A stretch of 12,160 nt of DNA from Candidatus Gastranaerophilales bacterium. Its GTDB lineage: Bacteria > Cyanobacteriota > Vampirovibrionia > Gastranaerophilales > Gastranaerophilaceae. The notes below the pieces were generated by a model. That model did not search any database. It was not told the DNA's origin and worked only from the letters and a program-made list of their open reading frames with translations. The stretch is taken from assembly GCA_003150395.1 (NCBI GenBank), contig QAMI01000005.1:36329-48488 (forward strand). The letters are read 5' to 3'. Shown here in pieces: positions 1 through 7,106 of this stretch. The stretch's first letter is position 1. Every line of letters begins with the position of its first letter. The position numbers were made by a program, and so were the translations under genes.

Positions 1-249
1 GATAAAGGCCCTAATATTGCCGGACGTGATTTGTTTCAATTTTTCCTGACACAAGAGGGAAAACTGTATCCTATGAATGGTGTTGGTTATATGGAATATC
101 AAGGTGTTACCAAAAGACCTTCTCACATATATTGGATGGACAACCCTTTATATTGCGGAAGCCTTGACAAATCAAAAAATCCTGATTCTATTCAAGGGCG
201 TGGTTGTGCTGCAAGAATTATTGAATCCGGCTGGAAAATGGATTATTAA
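1..249 (+). CDS. Prepilin-like protein, C-terminal part (5' end outside window)
   Basis: The frame is open from the first base to TAA at 247-249 (82 residues), so the true start lies upstream. It is recognised by comparison with the complete prepilin at 5650-6384. Both carry P-N-x-x-G-x-D-L-F-x-F about 60-70 residues from the end, and both close with C-A-A-x(7-8)-M-D-Y. The fragment reads P-N-I-A-G-R-D-L-F-Q-F and ends with C-A-A-R-I-I-E-S-G-W-K-M-D-Y. It is therefore probably the globular C-terminal domain of a type IV pilin/type II secretion pseudopilin-like protein, exposed outside the inner membrane. The N-terminal methylation motif that would confirm this is not in the window. A weak inverted repeat (GTACTT 255-260, AAGTAC 276-281) follows the stop but has no T-run, so a terminator is doubtful. 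Confidence 0.6.
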   Translation, partial: DKGPNIAGRDLFQFFLTQEGKLYPMNGVGYMEYQGVTKRPSHIYWMDNPLYCGSLDKSKNPDSIQGRGCAARIIESGWKMDY

Positions 250-292
250 ATATGGTACTTATTGCAAGTTAGCACAAGTACTATTAAATTAC

Positions 293-415
293 TGTCATTC
301 TGAGGCCTTGGCCGAAGAAGCTGGAAAATTTCAGGGATACTTGCTTGCATTGTAGGCAAGTTATAAAGCCATACAAGGCAGCATGCCCTTGGGCATGCTA
401 TCGCTGAGTATGACT
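293..415. repeat. Dispersed repeat element with imperfect inverted ends
   Basis: It begins TGTCATTCTGAG (293-304) and ends CTGAGTATGACT (404-415). The reverse complement of the right end matches the left end at 9 of 12 positions. Inside the left end is GGCCTTGGCC followed by GAAGAAGCT, matching the layout of the repeats at 9551-9725 and 10721-10905. Near the right side is a palindrome, GCATGCCC TT GGGCATGC (381-398). No coding frame makes sense here, and the element lies between two genes. It resembles the short intergenic hairpin repeats (MITE- or REP-like) of many bacterial genomes. Its function is unknown. Confidence 0.6.
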
Positions 416-449
416 AAATAAATTATATATGAGTACCTTAAATAGAACA

Positions 450-489
450 GATTTAATAAATAAAGGCGCACTTTAAATTGCACGCCTTT
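450..489 (-). terminator. Rho-independent terminator of the DUF475 gene
   Basis: AAAGGCGCAC (462-471) pairs with GCACGCCTTT (480-489) around the 8-base loop 472-479. On the minus strand this gives 10 pairs including two G-U, followed by the T-rich run TATTTATTAAAT. It lies 25 bases past the stop of the minus-strand gene. There is no T-run on the plus side, so it should act in one direction. Confidence 0.75.
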
Positions 490-514
490 GGGTTGTTTAA
501 AAGTTTTGACTTTG

Positions 515-1573
515 TTAAGAATTTTCTTCAGCAATACATCTTTCAAGCTTTTTGTTATGCATAATTGAGGAAATAAACGCTCCGACAATAAACAGCAACC
601 CGATTAAACCTGTCAAAACTTCCGGTACTTCTCTCACTGCCGAAACAAGCATTAAAATTGATAATGCCCCGATTGCCCAATGAGCACCGGCTTCAAGATA
701 AATAAACTGCGCAAGCGTTTTCTTTTCAACAAGCATAATTGTCAAAGATCTTACAAACATCGCGCCGATTGCAAGTCCGATTGAAATAATTATAATATCT
801 TTGCTTAAAGCAAAAGCCCCCAAAACTCCGTCAAGCGAGAACGATGCGTCAATCAATTCCAAATATATAAAACTGATTAGACCTGCGCATTTCATGTTTT
901 CACCGCACTGCGCAAGCCTCATTTCTTCGTGTTTTTCAAGATAATGTGTAACCCCGTCGATTACAAGATAAATTACAACGCCGCCAAGCCCTGCTAAAAG
1001 CGAATAATGATTTTGCGACCCGTGAATAAAATGCTGTGTAATCATTAACGCAATTAAAGTTATAACAACTTCAATTCCCTTAAAATGGTCAAGGTGCGCA
1101 AGAGTTGCTTCTATTTTTTTGAGCCAGTGAACTTCTTTTTCGTGGTTAAAAAAGTAATTTAAAAACAGCATCATTAAGAAAGTTCCGCCAAAAGTAACAA
1201 TCGGCGCGTGGGTTTCATGAAGATAATGCGCGTACTTGTCGGCATCTGTAAATGCAATTTTTGCAACTTCATACATTCCGATTTTTGCAAAAACCGAAAC
1301 CACCAAAATCGGAAACAGAAATCTCATCCCAAAAACCGCAATTGCAATACCCCAGGTTAAAAATCTATGACGCCAAACATGCGACATTTTTTCTAATTTC
1401 ATTGCATTAACAACAGCGTTGTCAAACGACAAACTCACTTCCAAAATGCCCAGAACAATTGCGATAAAAACACAGGCCCAGCCGCTTCCTGGCAATACGT
1501 GATTTCCCCAGAAAAAAGCCGCTAATAGTCCTGTTATTGTCACTATATATGAGCCAATAAAATACTGTGTCAT
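515..1573 (-). CDS. DUF475 / TerC-superfamily integral membrane protein
   Basis: The product has 352 residues, almost entirely hydrophobic segments (about 8-9 candidate membrane helices), so it is an inner-membrane protein. Two acidic membrane motifs typical of the DUF475/TerC group are visible: E-V-S-L-S-F-D-N-A-V (about 45-54) and L-I-D-A-S-F-S-L-D-G-V-L-G-A-F-A (about 240-255). L-E-A-G-A-H-W follows at 293-299. The paired acidic motifs suggest metal-ion binding. Some TerC relatives export manganese or act in tellurite/metal resistance, but the substrate of DUF475 proteins is not established and none is claimed here. The start was chosen at 1573 because AAGGAG lies 6 bases upstream. The longer frame starting at 1600 would begin upstream of the transcript start predicted from the promoter at 1604-1632. 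The gene is monocistronic, divergent from prfA, and has its own terminator. Confidence 0.85.
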   Translation of the reverse strand: MTQYFIGSYIVTITGLLAAFFWGNHVLPGSGWACVFIAIVLGILEVSLSFDNAVVNAMKLEKMSHVWRHRFLTWGIAIAVFGMRFLFPILVVSVFAKIGMYEVAKIAFTDADKYAHYLHETHAPIVTFGGTFLMMLFLNYFFNHEKEVHWLKKIEATLAHLDHFKGIEVVITLIALMITQHFIHGSQNHYSLLAGLGGVVIYLVIDGVTHYLEKHEEMRLAQCGENMKCAGLISFIYLELIDASFSLDGVLGAFALSKDIIIISIGLAIGAMFVRSLTIMLVEKKTLAQFIYLEAGAHWAIGALSILMLVSAVREVPEVLTGLIGLLFIVGAFISSIMHNKKLERCIAEENS

Positions 1574-1603
1574 CTTTATCTCCTTTAATTTTCTTCTCAT
1601 ATA

Positions 1604-1632
1604 ATTTTATTGGAAATGCCGGTAACGGTCAA
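1604..1632 (-). promoter_or_regulatory. Promoter of the DUF475 gene
   Basis: On the minus strand TTGACC (1627-1632) and TAAAAT (1604-1609) are separated by 17 bases, matching the sigma-70-type pattern. Transcription would start near 1597, leaving a short leader of about 24 bases that holds the Shine-Dalgarno sequence. There is no room for a riboswitch. Confidence 0.6.
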
Positions 1633-1667
1633 ATTAAACTCTGATAATTCATATGTATATATGATAT

Positions 1668-1695
1668 TTGAAAAATAATTTGTTCTTGCTATACT
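1668..1695 (+). promoter_or_regulatory. Promoter of prfA and the translation operon
   Basis: TTGAAA (1668-1673) and TATACT (1690-1695) have a 16-base spacer. Transcription would start near 1701-1703, on or next to the ATG at 1702, so the mRNA would have almost no leader. It is separate from the divergent DUF475 promoter. Confidence 0.5.
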
Positions 1696-1701
1696 TAGGT
1701 T

Positions 1702-2784
1702 ATGAAAGATATGTTAGACAAAATTCTTCAAATAGAAAAGAAGTATAACGAACTCGGCGTTACACTTTCAGACCCTGCTGTAATTCAGGATTACAACCGC
1801 TTCCGCGACCTTTCAAAACAGCGCAAGTCAATGGAAGAAACAGTTGAACTTTATTACGCTTGGAAAAAAGCAGTCGACGCTATTGAAGAAGCAAAGGAAA
1901 TGATACACAACGAAAGCGATGATGAAATGAAATCGTTTTTGAAAGCCGAAATGGAAGAAAATGAAGCAAAATTACCCGAGTATGAAGAAAGAATGAAGGT
2001 TTTACTTCTTCCCCGCGACCCGATGGACGACAAGGATATTATGCTTGAAATCCGCGGCAGTGCAGGCGGAGATGAAGCTAATATTTTTGCAGGCGATTTG
2101 GCCAGAATGTATATGAGATACGCTGATAAAAAAGGATGGCAGACCCAAGTTCTTTCTAAAACAGAATGTGAAGCCGGTGGCGTCTCTGAAATTATTATCT
2201 CAATTAAAGGTGATGCTGTATATTCACAATTGAAGTATGAATCCGGAGTTCACCGCGTCCAGAGAGTTCCTGCAACAGAATCGCAGGGCAGAGTTCATAC
2301 ATCAACCGCAACTGTTGCTGTTATGCCGGAAGTCGATGATGTTGAAGTTGAACTAAATATGAACGATATTGAAATTACAACAGCACGTTCAGGCGGTGCA
2401 GGCGGTCAAAACGTTAACAAAGTTGAAACTGCCGCACGCGTTTTCCACAAACCTACAGGAATTATGATTTTCTGTACGGAAGAACGTTCTCAGCTTCAGA
2501 ACAAAGAACGCGCATTGCAGATTTTGAAAGCAAAGCTTTATGATATGGAAGTTCAAAAGCAAATGCAGGAAATTACAGATCTTCGCCGTTCGCAGGTTGG
2601 AACAGGTGACAGAAGCGAACGCATCAGGACATACAATTTTCCGCAAGGTAGACTTACTGATCATAGATTAAATCACAATCTCAACGTCTGGACAGTTATT
2701 GACGGTGATTTGGATGAATTAATAAAGCTTTTGATGGAATATGACCAGAAATTGAAGCTTGAAAAGCTTGCTGAGGTGAATTAG
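1702..2784 (+). CDS. prfA: Peptide chain release factor 1 (RF1)
   Basis: RF1 recognises UAA and UAG in the ribosomal A site and triggers hydrolysis of peptidyl-tRNA. The 360-residue length is usual for the family. The GGQ catalytic motif is at 234-236 within R-S-G-G-A-G-G-Q-N-V-N-K. The stop-codon reading motif is P-A-T (190-192) within R-V-P-A-T-E-S-Q-G-R-V-H-T. The P-x-T form marks RF1, whereas RF2 carries SPF. The N-terminal helical domain is complete. The start is uncertain. ATG 1702 would lie at the predicted transcription start and has no good ribosome site. ATG 1711 (M-L-D-K-I-L-Q-I-E) aligns better with the N-terminus I recall for Gram-positive RF1. The gene itself ends in UAG, an RF1-read stop, and that stop overlaps the ylxR start by one base. 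prfA is not the usual upstream neighbour of ylxR. Confidence 0.96.
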   Translation: MKDMLDKILQIEKKYNELGVTLSDPAVIQDYNRFRDLSKQRKSMEETVELYYAWKKAVDAIEEAKEMIHNESDDEMKSFLKAEMEENEAKLPEYEERMKVLLLPRDPMDDKDIMLEIRGSAGGDEANIFAGDLARMYMRYADKKGWQTQVLSKTECEAGGVSEIIISIKGDAVYSQLKYESGVHRVQRVPATESQGRVHTSTATVAVMPEVDDVEVELNMNDIEITTARSGGAGGQNVNKVETAARVFHKPTGIMIFCTEERSQLQNKERALQILKAKLYDMEVQKQMQEITDLRRSQVGTGDRSERIRTYNFPQGRLTDHRLNHNLNVWTVIDGDLDELIKLLMEYDQKLKLEKLAEVN

Positions 2785-3029
2785 TGGTTGAAAGGAAATG
2801 TGCCGGTTGCGGGAAAATAAAAAACAGAGATGAATTGATTAAAATCACAAAGCAAAACTCGCACGGTGACATAGTTATCAACCCTGATTCCAAAGTATTT
2901 GGCAGATCTGTATATCTCTGCTATAATAGTACTTGCATAGAGAATGCTTTTAAAAAAAATAAAATATCCAGAGTTCTGAAAGCCTCAGTGCCGCCGGATA
3001 TGAAAGGAAAATTGATAAATGAGTTTTGA
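2784..3029 (+). CDS. ylxR: YlxR family protein (RNase P modulator RnpM, DUF448)
   Basis: This small basic protein of 81 residues has the family pattern R-K-C-A-G-C-G-K near the N-terminus, G-R-S-V-Y-L-C in the middle, and a basic C-terminal helix around F-K-K-N-K-I-S-R-V-L. YlxR proteins bind RNA. In Bacillus subtilis the protein was reported to interact with RNase P and was named RnpM; its role outside that group is less clear. The start is GTG at 2784, sharing its G with the TAG of prfA, with AGGTGA ending 5 bases upstream, so translation is probably coupled to prfA. The 3' end overlaps the infB start by 11 bases. The position directly before infB is the conserved one for this family. The companion gene ylxQ (L7Ae-like), seen in Firmicutes, is absent. 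Confidence 0.9.
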   Translation: MVERKCAGCGKIKNRDELIKITKQNSHGDIVINPDSKVFGRSVYLCYNSTCIENAFKKNKISRVLKASVPPDMKGKLINEF

Positions 3030-5565
3030 AACAAAAAGAATAAATGAAATAGCAAAAGAATTAAGCATGACAAGTAAAGAATTACTTGAAAAGCTTGGTG
3101 CATTAGGGATTAAAGGTAAAACTCATTCCAGTACTCTCACTCCGGATCAGGAAAAAAGGCTGGTAGAATTTATAAAAGGCGGTTCATCGCTGCCCGCGAA
3201 AAAGCCTAAAGCTTTTGTTGTTAAAAAGGCGAAAGCGCCCGAAGCCGCAGTAGAAGCTCCTGTTGTAGAAGAAAAAGAAAAGCCTGAAGTAAAAAAGGTT
3301 GAAATAGAACGTCCAAAACGTCCTCAAATTGAAATTGTAAAACCTCAAAGCAGGCTTGAAATTGTAAGACGCGCTCCTCAGCGTCCTCAAGAGGCTTCAA
3401 CTGATTCAAAATCCACAGACGCGCCAAGCAGAAAATTTTCACCCCGCGGCGAGCGTGCCGAACGCCCTGAAAGAGCGAAAAAAACTTTTGGTGCAGGCTC
3501 GGCAGGACAAGTTCAAAAATCCGGCGAAAGACCTAAAACAGGTTTCAAAAAACCTGGTGAAAGACCCGAAGGTGCTGGCGAAAGAAAACCTATTCAGCGT
3601 CACATAATTTCGCAAGAAATATATGAAAACAAAGGATCCGGCCGTAAACGTACTGACGGTAAGAAAAAAGATAAAGATTTTAACAAAAAAGAAGAGCAGG
3701 AAAGAATTTCGTTAGAAAAAGCTGCTGCCCAAAAACATAAAAAACATGTTCAAAAAGAAGAAGAAGTTGTAAAAGTTACGCAAATTGTTGTTGATAGAGC
3801 TATGACAATCAGCGAACTTGCTGACAAAATTCAGAAAACCCCTGCTGAAATCGTTAAATTTCTAATGTTTCAGGGTGTTATGGCTACAGTCAACCAGCTA
3901 ATCGATATTGATGTTATCAAAAAGATTTGCGCTGAATATGAACTTGAAGTTCTTGATGAAGATTTGGAAGCTTATATGGAAGAAGAACTTCAAAAAGAAG
4001 AAAAAGAGAAAAAACTCTCGGAAGTTGACAAAAAATTACTGAAAAAACGCGCTCCTGTTGTAAGTATTATGGGTCACGTTGACCACGGAAAAACAACACT
4101 TCTTGACAGTATACGCGCATCAAAACACAAAATTGTAGCCACCGAGGTCGGTGGAATAACACAGTCAATCGGTGCTTATACAGTTTATTTGGATGACAGC
4201 AAAGATAAGAAAATTGTTTTTGTTGATACCCCTGGTCACGAAGCGTTCACAGAAATGCGTGCTCGCGGAGCAAAAGCAACTGATATTGCAATTCTTGTTG
4301 TTGCAGCTGACGATGGTATTATGCCGCAGACAATTGAGGCAATTAACCATGCAAAAGCAGCCGAAGTGCCGATTATTGTTGCTGTAAACAAAATTGACAA
4401 ACCTGGTGCTAATCCGGATAAAATTTTACAGCAATTAACAGAACATGGTCTTGTTCCTGAAGCTTGGGGCGGTGACACAATTACAGTCAATGTTTCAGCA
4501 CTTCAGGGAACAGGTATTGATGAACTTCTGGAATATATTTTGCTTGTTGCAGATGTTCAGGATTTGAAAGCTAATCCAAAAGCCGAAGCTTCAGGTGTTG
4601 TTATTGAAGCAAATCTTGATAAAGGCAAAGGGCCTGTTGCAACACTTTTGGTTCAAAACGGAACCTTGCGTGTCGGCAACTGCCTTGTTGTCGGAACGGC
4701 TTGCGGCAGAGTTAGAGCTTTACTTTCAGACAGCGGAGAAAGAATACAAAAGGCTGAACCGTCAACTCCGGTTGAAATTTTAGGTTTAACTGAAGTTCCG
4801 CAGGCTGGCGATTACTTTGAAGTTGTCAAAAACGAAAAAGAAATGAAGGCAATTGTCGAAAAACGTAAAGAAAAAGAACGTGATAAACGTTTGGATGCAA
4901 TGCTTCCGGCTCACATCAGGCGTGAAGCTGTTGCGGGTGAGGAAGATATACCGCAGCTGAATTTGATTATCAAAGCAAATACTCACGGGTCTGCCGAAGC
5001 TGTTTCTCAAGCAATTGCTCAGCTTGATTCTAAAGAAATCAAGACAAAAATCATTCACGTTGGTGTCGGCGATATCTCAGAAGCCGACGTTATGCTTGCC
5101 TCAGCTTCAGGCGCATTAATCCTGGGCTTTACCGTAAAAGAAGACGGAAATGCTCTTGCCGCTGCTGAAAAAGAAGGCGTTACAATTAAAAAATACGATA
5201 TCATCTATCAAATTCTTGAAGATATGGAAAAAACAATGCTTTCACTTCTTGAACCTGAAATAAAAGAAGTTGAGCTTGGAAAAGCCGAAGTCCGTCAGGT
5301 ATTTACAATCGGCAAAACTGTTAAAATTGCGGGCTGTTACGTAACAGAAGGCAAAATCGTTAGAAGCAAAGACGCAGTTCTTTACCGTAACGGAAAAGAA
5401 ATATACAGAGGTGCAATTGACCAGCTTAAACGTTTCAAGGATGATGTTAAGGAAGTTGCTCAAGGCTTTGAATGCGGTATTTCATTTGCTAAATTCAATG
5501 ACATAGAAGTTGGTGATATAATTGAAGTTTCAACCAAAGAAGAAGTTGAACGCGTAAGTTTGTAA
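3019..5565 (+). CDS. infB: Translation initiation factor IF-2
   Basis: IF-2 is the GTPase that places initiator fMet-tRNA on the 30S subunit and promotes subunit joining. The 848 residues show a first IF2_N helical domain (about 6-50), then a long charged, probably disordered linker (about 52-258) rich in K, E, R, P and repeated G-E-R-P motifs. A second IF2_N domain follows (about 262-312). The GTPase domain has G1 G-H-V-D-H-G-K-T-T (352-360), G3 D-T-P-G-H (403-407), G4 N-K-I-D (457-460) and G5 S-A-L (493-495). The beta-barrel and C-terminal tRNA-binding domains follow to the end. All catalytic motifs are intact and the length is normal for the long form. The ATG lies inside the end of ylxR, with AAGG 11 bases upstream, so the two are coupled. 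The downstream neighbour is an antisense gene, not rbfA. Confidence 0.98.
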   Translation: MSFETKRINEIAKELSMTSKELLEKLGALGIKGKTHSSTLTPDQEKRLVEFIKGGSSLPAKKPKAFVVKKAKAPEAAVEAPVVEEKEKPEVKKVEIERPKRPQIEIVKPQSRLEIVRRAPQRPQEASTDSKSTDAPSRKFSPRGERAERPERAKKTFGAGSAGQVQKSGERPKTGFKKPGERPEGAGERKPIQRHIISQEIYENKGSGRKRTDGKKKDKDFNKKEEQERISLEKAAAQKHKKHVQKEEEVVKVTQIVVDRAMTISELADKIQKTPAEIVKFLMFQGVMATVNQLIDIDVIKKICAEYELEVLDEDLEAYMEEELQKEEKEKKLSEVDKKLLKKRAPVVSIMGHVDHGKTTLLDSIRASKHKIVATEVGGITQSIGAYTVYLDDSKDKKIVFVDTPGHEAFTEMRARGAKATDIAILVVAADDGIMPQTIEAINHAKAAEVPIIVAVNKIDKPGANPDKILQQLTEHGLVPEAWGGDTITVNVSALQGTGIDELLEYILLVADVQDLKANPKAEASGVVIEANLDKGKGPVATLLVQNGTLRVGNCLVVGTACGRVRALLSDSGERIQKAEPSTPVEILGLTEVPQAGDYFEVVKNEKEMKAIVEKRKEKERDKRLDAMLPAHIRREAVAGEEDIPQLNLIIKANTHGSAEAVSQAIAQLDSKEIKTKIIHVGVGDISEADVMLASASGALILGFTVKEDGNALAAAEKEGVTIKKYDIIYQILEDMEKTMLSLLEPEIKEVELGKAEVRQVFTIGKTVKIAGCYVTEGKIVRSKDAVLYRNGKEIYRGAIDQLKRFKDDVKEVAQGFECGISFAKFNDIEVGDIIEVSTKEEVERVSL

Positions 5566-5649
5566 TCTTACCTATTGCATTTGTCCTAAATTCAGACACT
5601 ATGACCCCCAAGCGTAACTGGCAAGATGGTCACATAATGTAAAAGTATA

Positions 5650-6384
5650 CTACCAATGGACTTCTTTTCTTAAATAGTCCATGTTTTTGTTAATTAAGAG
5701 CCAGGCTGCGCAAAAATTGCCGTTAGTAGAACCGTCCCAAGAAGAAGACCTTTTTCCATTGCAGGAGGTGTTAAGACTGTAATATGGGGTTGGCGGAGTT
5801 CCTGATGGAACAATTCGTGTGTCTGTAAATATAAATTCAAATAGATCTACTCCATATCGGTTTGGTTGTGCCTTTCCATTAATGTCAACATGAATCGTTC
5901 CGCATGCATGATAATATGGTGATTTTTTAGTGACACTTTCCCATTTATACATAGCCCAACCTCGGCAGTCTGCACTTCTCATAAGAAAAGTTACCGTTAT
6001 ATCATTAAGCTTAGCCCCTGTACCAATAAGAGATTTGTAAGAGCCGGCATCCCCTCCATTAAGTGTTTTATAAACAAGTTTACCTGTGAATAAGTCACAG
6101 TTTCTATCTGTGGTTAAGCAAATGCTATAGAGTTTCAGTCCTTTTGCGAACATATTAGCAACACCCATGCCATTATAACTTCTGTCAGGCCAAACATCAG
6201 GTGTTCCATATTCGAAAATAAGTGAAGAGTATGCGCTGCTTAGAAGAGAATATGCGGTTTCAAGTTTATGCAAAGTTACTTTTTCATTATACCTGCCAAT
6301 TAGAAATGGCAAAGTCATTGCGGCTATTATACCGATAATTCCGAGCGTGATAAGAACTTCCGCTAATGTAAACGCTTTTTTCAT
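5650..6384 (-). CDS. Prepilin-like protein (type IV pilin / type II pseudopilin)
   Basis: The 244-residue product starts with a class III signal: short basic leader M-K-K-A, then F-T-L-A-E-V-L-I-T-L-G-I-I-G. Prepilin peptidase would cleave between A4 and F5. The conserved glutamate is at mature position 5 (residue 9), followed by the hydrophobic helix that anchors the protein and packs the fibre. The rest is a globular domain with several cysteines, the D-I-N-G and P-N-R-Y-G-V-D-L-F-E-F stretches, and a tail C-A-A-x(7)-M-D-Y plus seven extra residues. The start at 6384 is supported by GAGGG 5 bases upstream and by the signal sequence. The gene lies antisense between infB and rbfA, with its own strong promoter. 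Many such paralogues per genome are typical of Gastranaerophilales (from memory). Whether it builds a pilus, a secretion pseudopilus or a DNA-uptake fibre cannot be told. No assembly gene is nearby. Confidence 0.85.
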   Translation of the reverse strand: MKKAFTLAEVLITLGIIGIIAAMTLPFLIGRYNEKVTLHKLETAYSLLSSAYSSLIFEYGTPDVWPDRSYNGMGVANMFAKGLKLYSICLTTDRNCDLFTGKLVYKTLNGGDAGSYKSLIGTGAKLNDITVTFLMRSADCRGWAMYKWESVTKKSPYYHACGTIHVDINGKAQPNRYGVDLFEFIFTDTRIVPSGTPPTPYYSLNTSCNGKRSSSWDGSTNGNFCAAWLLINKNMDYLRKEVHW

Positions 6385-6442
6385 GATGCCCTCTGTGTAA
6401 CTGAATAATGAATAAATCTAATAATTATGAATATATTTCATT

Positions 6443-6471
6443 AATATACAATATTTTTCATATATTGTCAA
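6443..6471 (-). promoter_or_regulatory. Strong promoter of the prepilin gene
   Basis: On the minus strand a perfect TTGACA (6466-6471) and TATATT (6443-6448) are separated by 17 bases. Transcription would start near 6436, giving a leader of about 50 bases before the ribosome site. The -35 box lies 8 bases from the -10 box of the divergent HTH gene, so the two promoters must interfere or be co-regulated. Confidence 0.7.
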
Positions 6472-6478
6472 TGCAAAT

Positions 6479-6484
6479 TATAAT
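6479..6484 (+). promoter_or_regulatory. -10 box of the small HTH gene, leaderless arrangement
   Basis: TATAAT lies 6 bases before the ATG at 6491, so transcription would begin at or next to the start codon. No Shine-Dalgarno sequence is present and there is no clear -35 box. A leaderless mRNA is the simplest reading. Confidence 0.45.
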
Positions 6485-6490
6485 TATCAT

Positions 6491-6715
6491 ATGGATATTA
6501 GAGATGAAGTTAAGATTATGCTTTTTTCTAAGGGGATGACACTTACACAGTTGGCGAAAAAAATGTCAGAGGCGAGCGGAAAAAACTATTCGCAAAGCTT
6601 GCTTTCCCATAAACTTGCGGATAATTCTTTAAGATATACAGAAATGAAAATGATTTGCAAAATTTTAGGTTACAGAATATACATTGACTTTGATGAAATC
6701 CGGTTAGGGCAGTAA
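6491..6715 (+). CDS. Small helix-turn-helix protein (Cro/XRE-like)
   Basis: The product is 74 residues and consists of a single HTH fold: L-F-S-K-G-M-T-L-T-Q-L-A-K-K-M (about 11-25) as scaffold and first helix, then S-Q-S-L-L-S-H-K-L as the probable recognition helix. L-R-Y-T-E-M-K-M-I-C-K-I-L-G-Y follows. The pattern resembles small HTH proteins whose closing part reads L-R-Y-x-E-x-x-x-I-A-x-I-L-G-Y (recalled). There is no effector domain. It is divergent from the prepilin gene with 106 bases between them, so a role in controlling the prepilin promoter, its own promoter, or both is plausible but not shown. It precedes rbfA by 44 bases on the same strand, but rbfA appears to have its own -10 box. 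The start has no ribosome site and appears leaderless. Confidence 0.75.
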   Translation: MDIRDEVKIMLFSKGMTLTQLAKKMSEASGKNYSQSLLSHKLADNSLRYTEMKMICKILGYRIYIDFDEIRLGQ

Positions 6716-6729
6716 AATTTAATATTTTA

Positions 6730-6738
6730 TGTTATAAT
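6730..6738 (+). promoter_or_regulatory. Extended -10 promoter of rbfA-truB
   Basis: TGTTATAAT is an extended -10 element (TG-N-TATAAT). The -35 region is poor, as is common with extended -10 promoters. Transcription would start near 6745, just before the strong AAGGAG (6748-6753), which is 6 bases from the rbfA ATG. This lets rbfA-truB be expressed independently of infB. Confidence 0.55.
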
Positions 6739-6759
6739 TGCTTTACCAAGGAGAAAATT

Positions 6760-7104
6760 ATGACTCTAAGAAATGAACGTGTGAGAAAAGAATTAATGAG
6801 AGATATCTCTGATATTTTGCAGAAGGAAATACGCGGACTTGCAGGCGTTGTATCAGTTTTGGATGTCGAGGTTTCTCACGACAATTCTTTTGCCAAAGTT
6901 ATTTACAGCGTATTAGGCTCTGCTGAGCAAGTTGAAAAAACAAAAGAAACAATCGAAAAAAGCACCCCGAAAATCAGATATGAAGTCGGAAAACGTATCC
7001 GCCTGCGCCTGACTCCTGAATTGAAATTTGTTTATACAGATTCACTTGAAAAAGGTTCCCGTGTAAGTGAAATTATCGACAAAATCTCCAGAGGAGAAAT
7101 TTAG
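6760..7104 (+). CDS. rbfA: Ribosome-binding factor A
   Basis: RbfA is a small KH-like protein that binds the maturing 30S subunit and helps process the 5' end of 16S rRNA, notably in the cold. The 114 residues match the family. R-N-E-R-V-R-K-E-L-M-R-D-I-S-D-I-L opens the protein and V-S-V-L-D-V-E-V-S-H-D covers the first strands. A-K-V-I-Y-S-V-L-G follows, then R-L-R-L-T-P-E-L-K-F-V-Y and the closing G-S-R-V-S-E-I-I-D-K-I. The ribosome site is near-ideal (AAGGAG, 6-base spacing). It would normally follow infB directly, but here it is separated from it by about 1.2 kb holding the antisense prepilin and HTH genes. truB follows after 2 bases, so the two are cotranscribed. Confidence 0.95.
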   Translation: MTLRNERVRKELMRDISDILQKEIRGLAGVVSVLDVEVSHDNSFAKVIYSVLGSAEQVEKTKETIEKSTPKIRYEVGKRIRLRLTPELKFVYTDSLEKGSRVSEIIDKISRGEI

Positions 7105-7106
7105 GC

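Noticed and set aside
77..355. Open frame overlapping the prepilin end and running into the repeat element
   Set aside because: It is out of frame with the supported prepilin fragment, and its second half is simply the translated repeat (C-H-S-E-A-L-A-E-E). No ribosome site.
1574..1701. Leader of the DUF475 gene considered for a manganese (yybP-ykoY) riboswitch, since TerC relatives often have one
   Set aside because: The predicted leader is only about 24 bases, and the divergent intergenic region is filled by two promoters. No conserved riboswitch core is visible.
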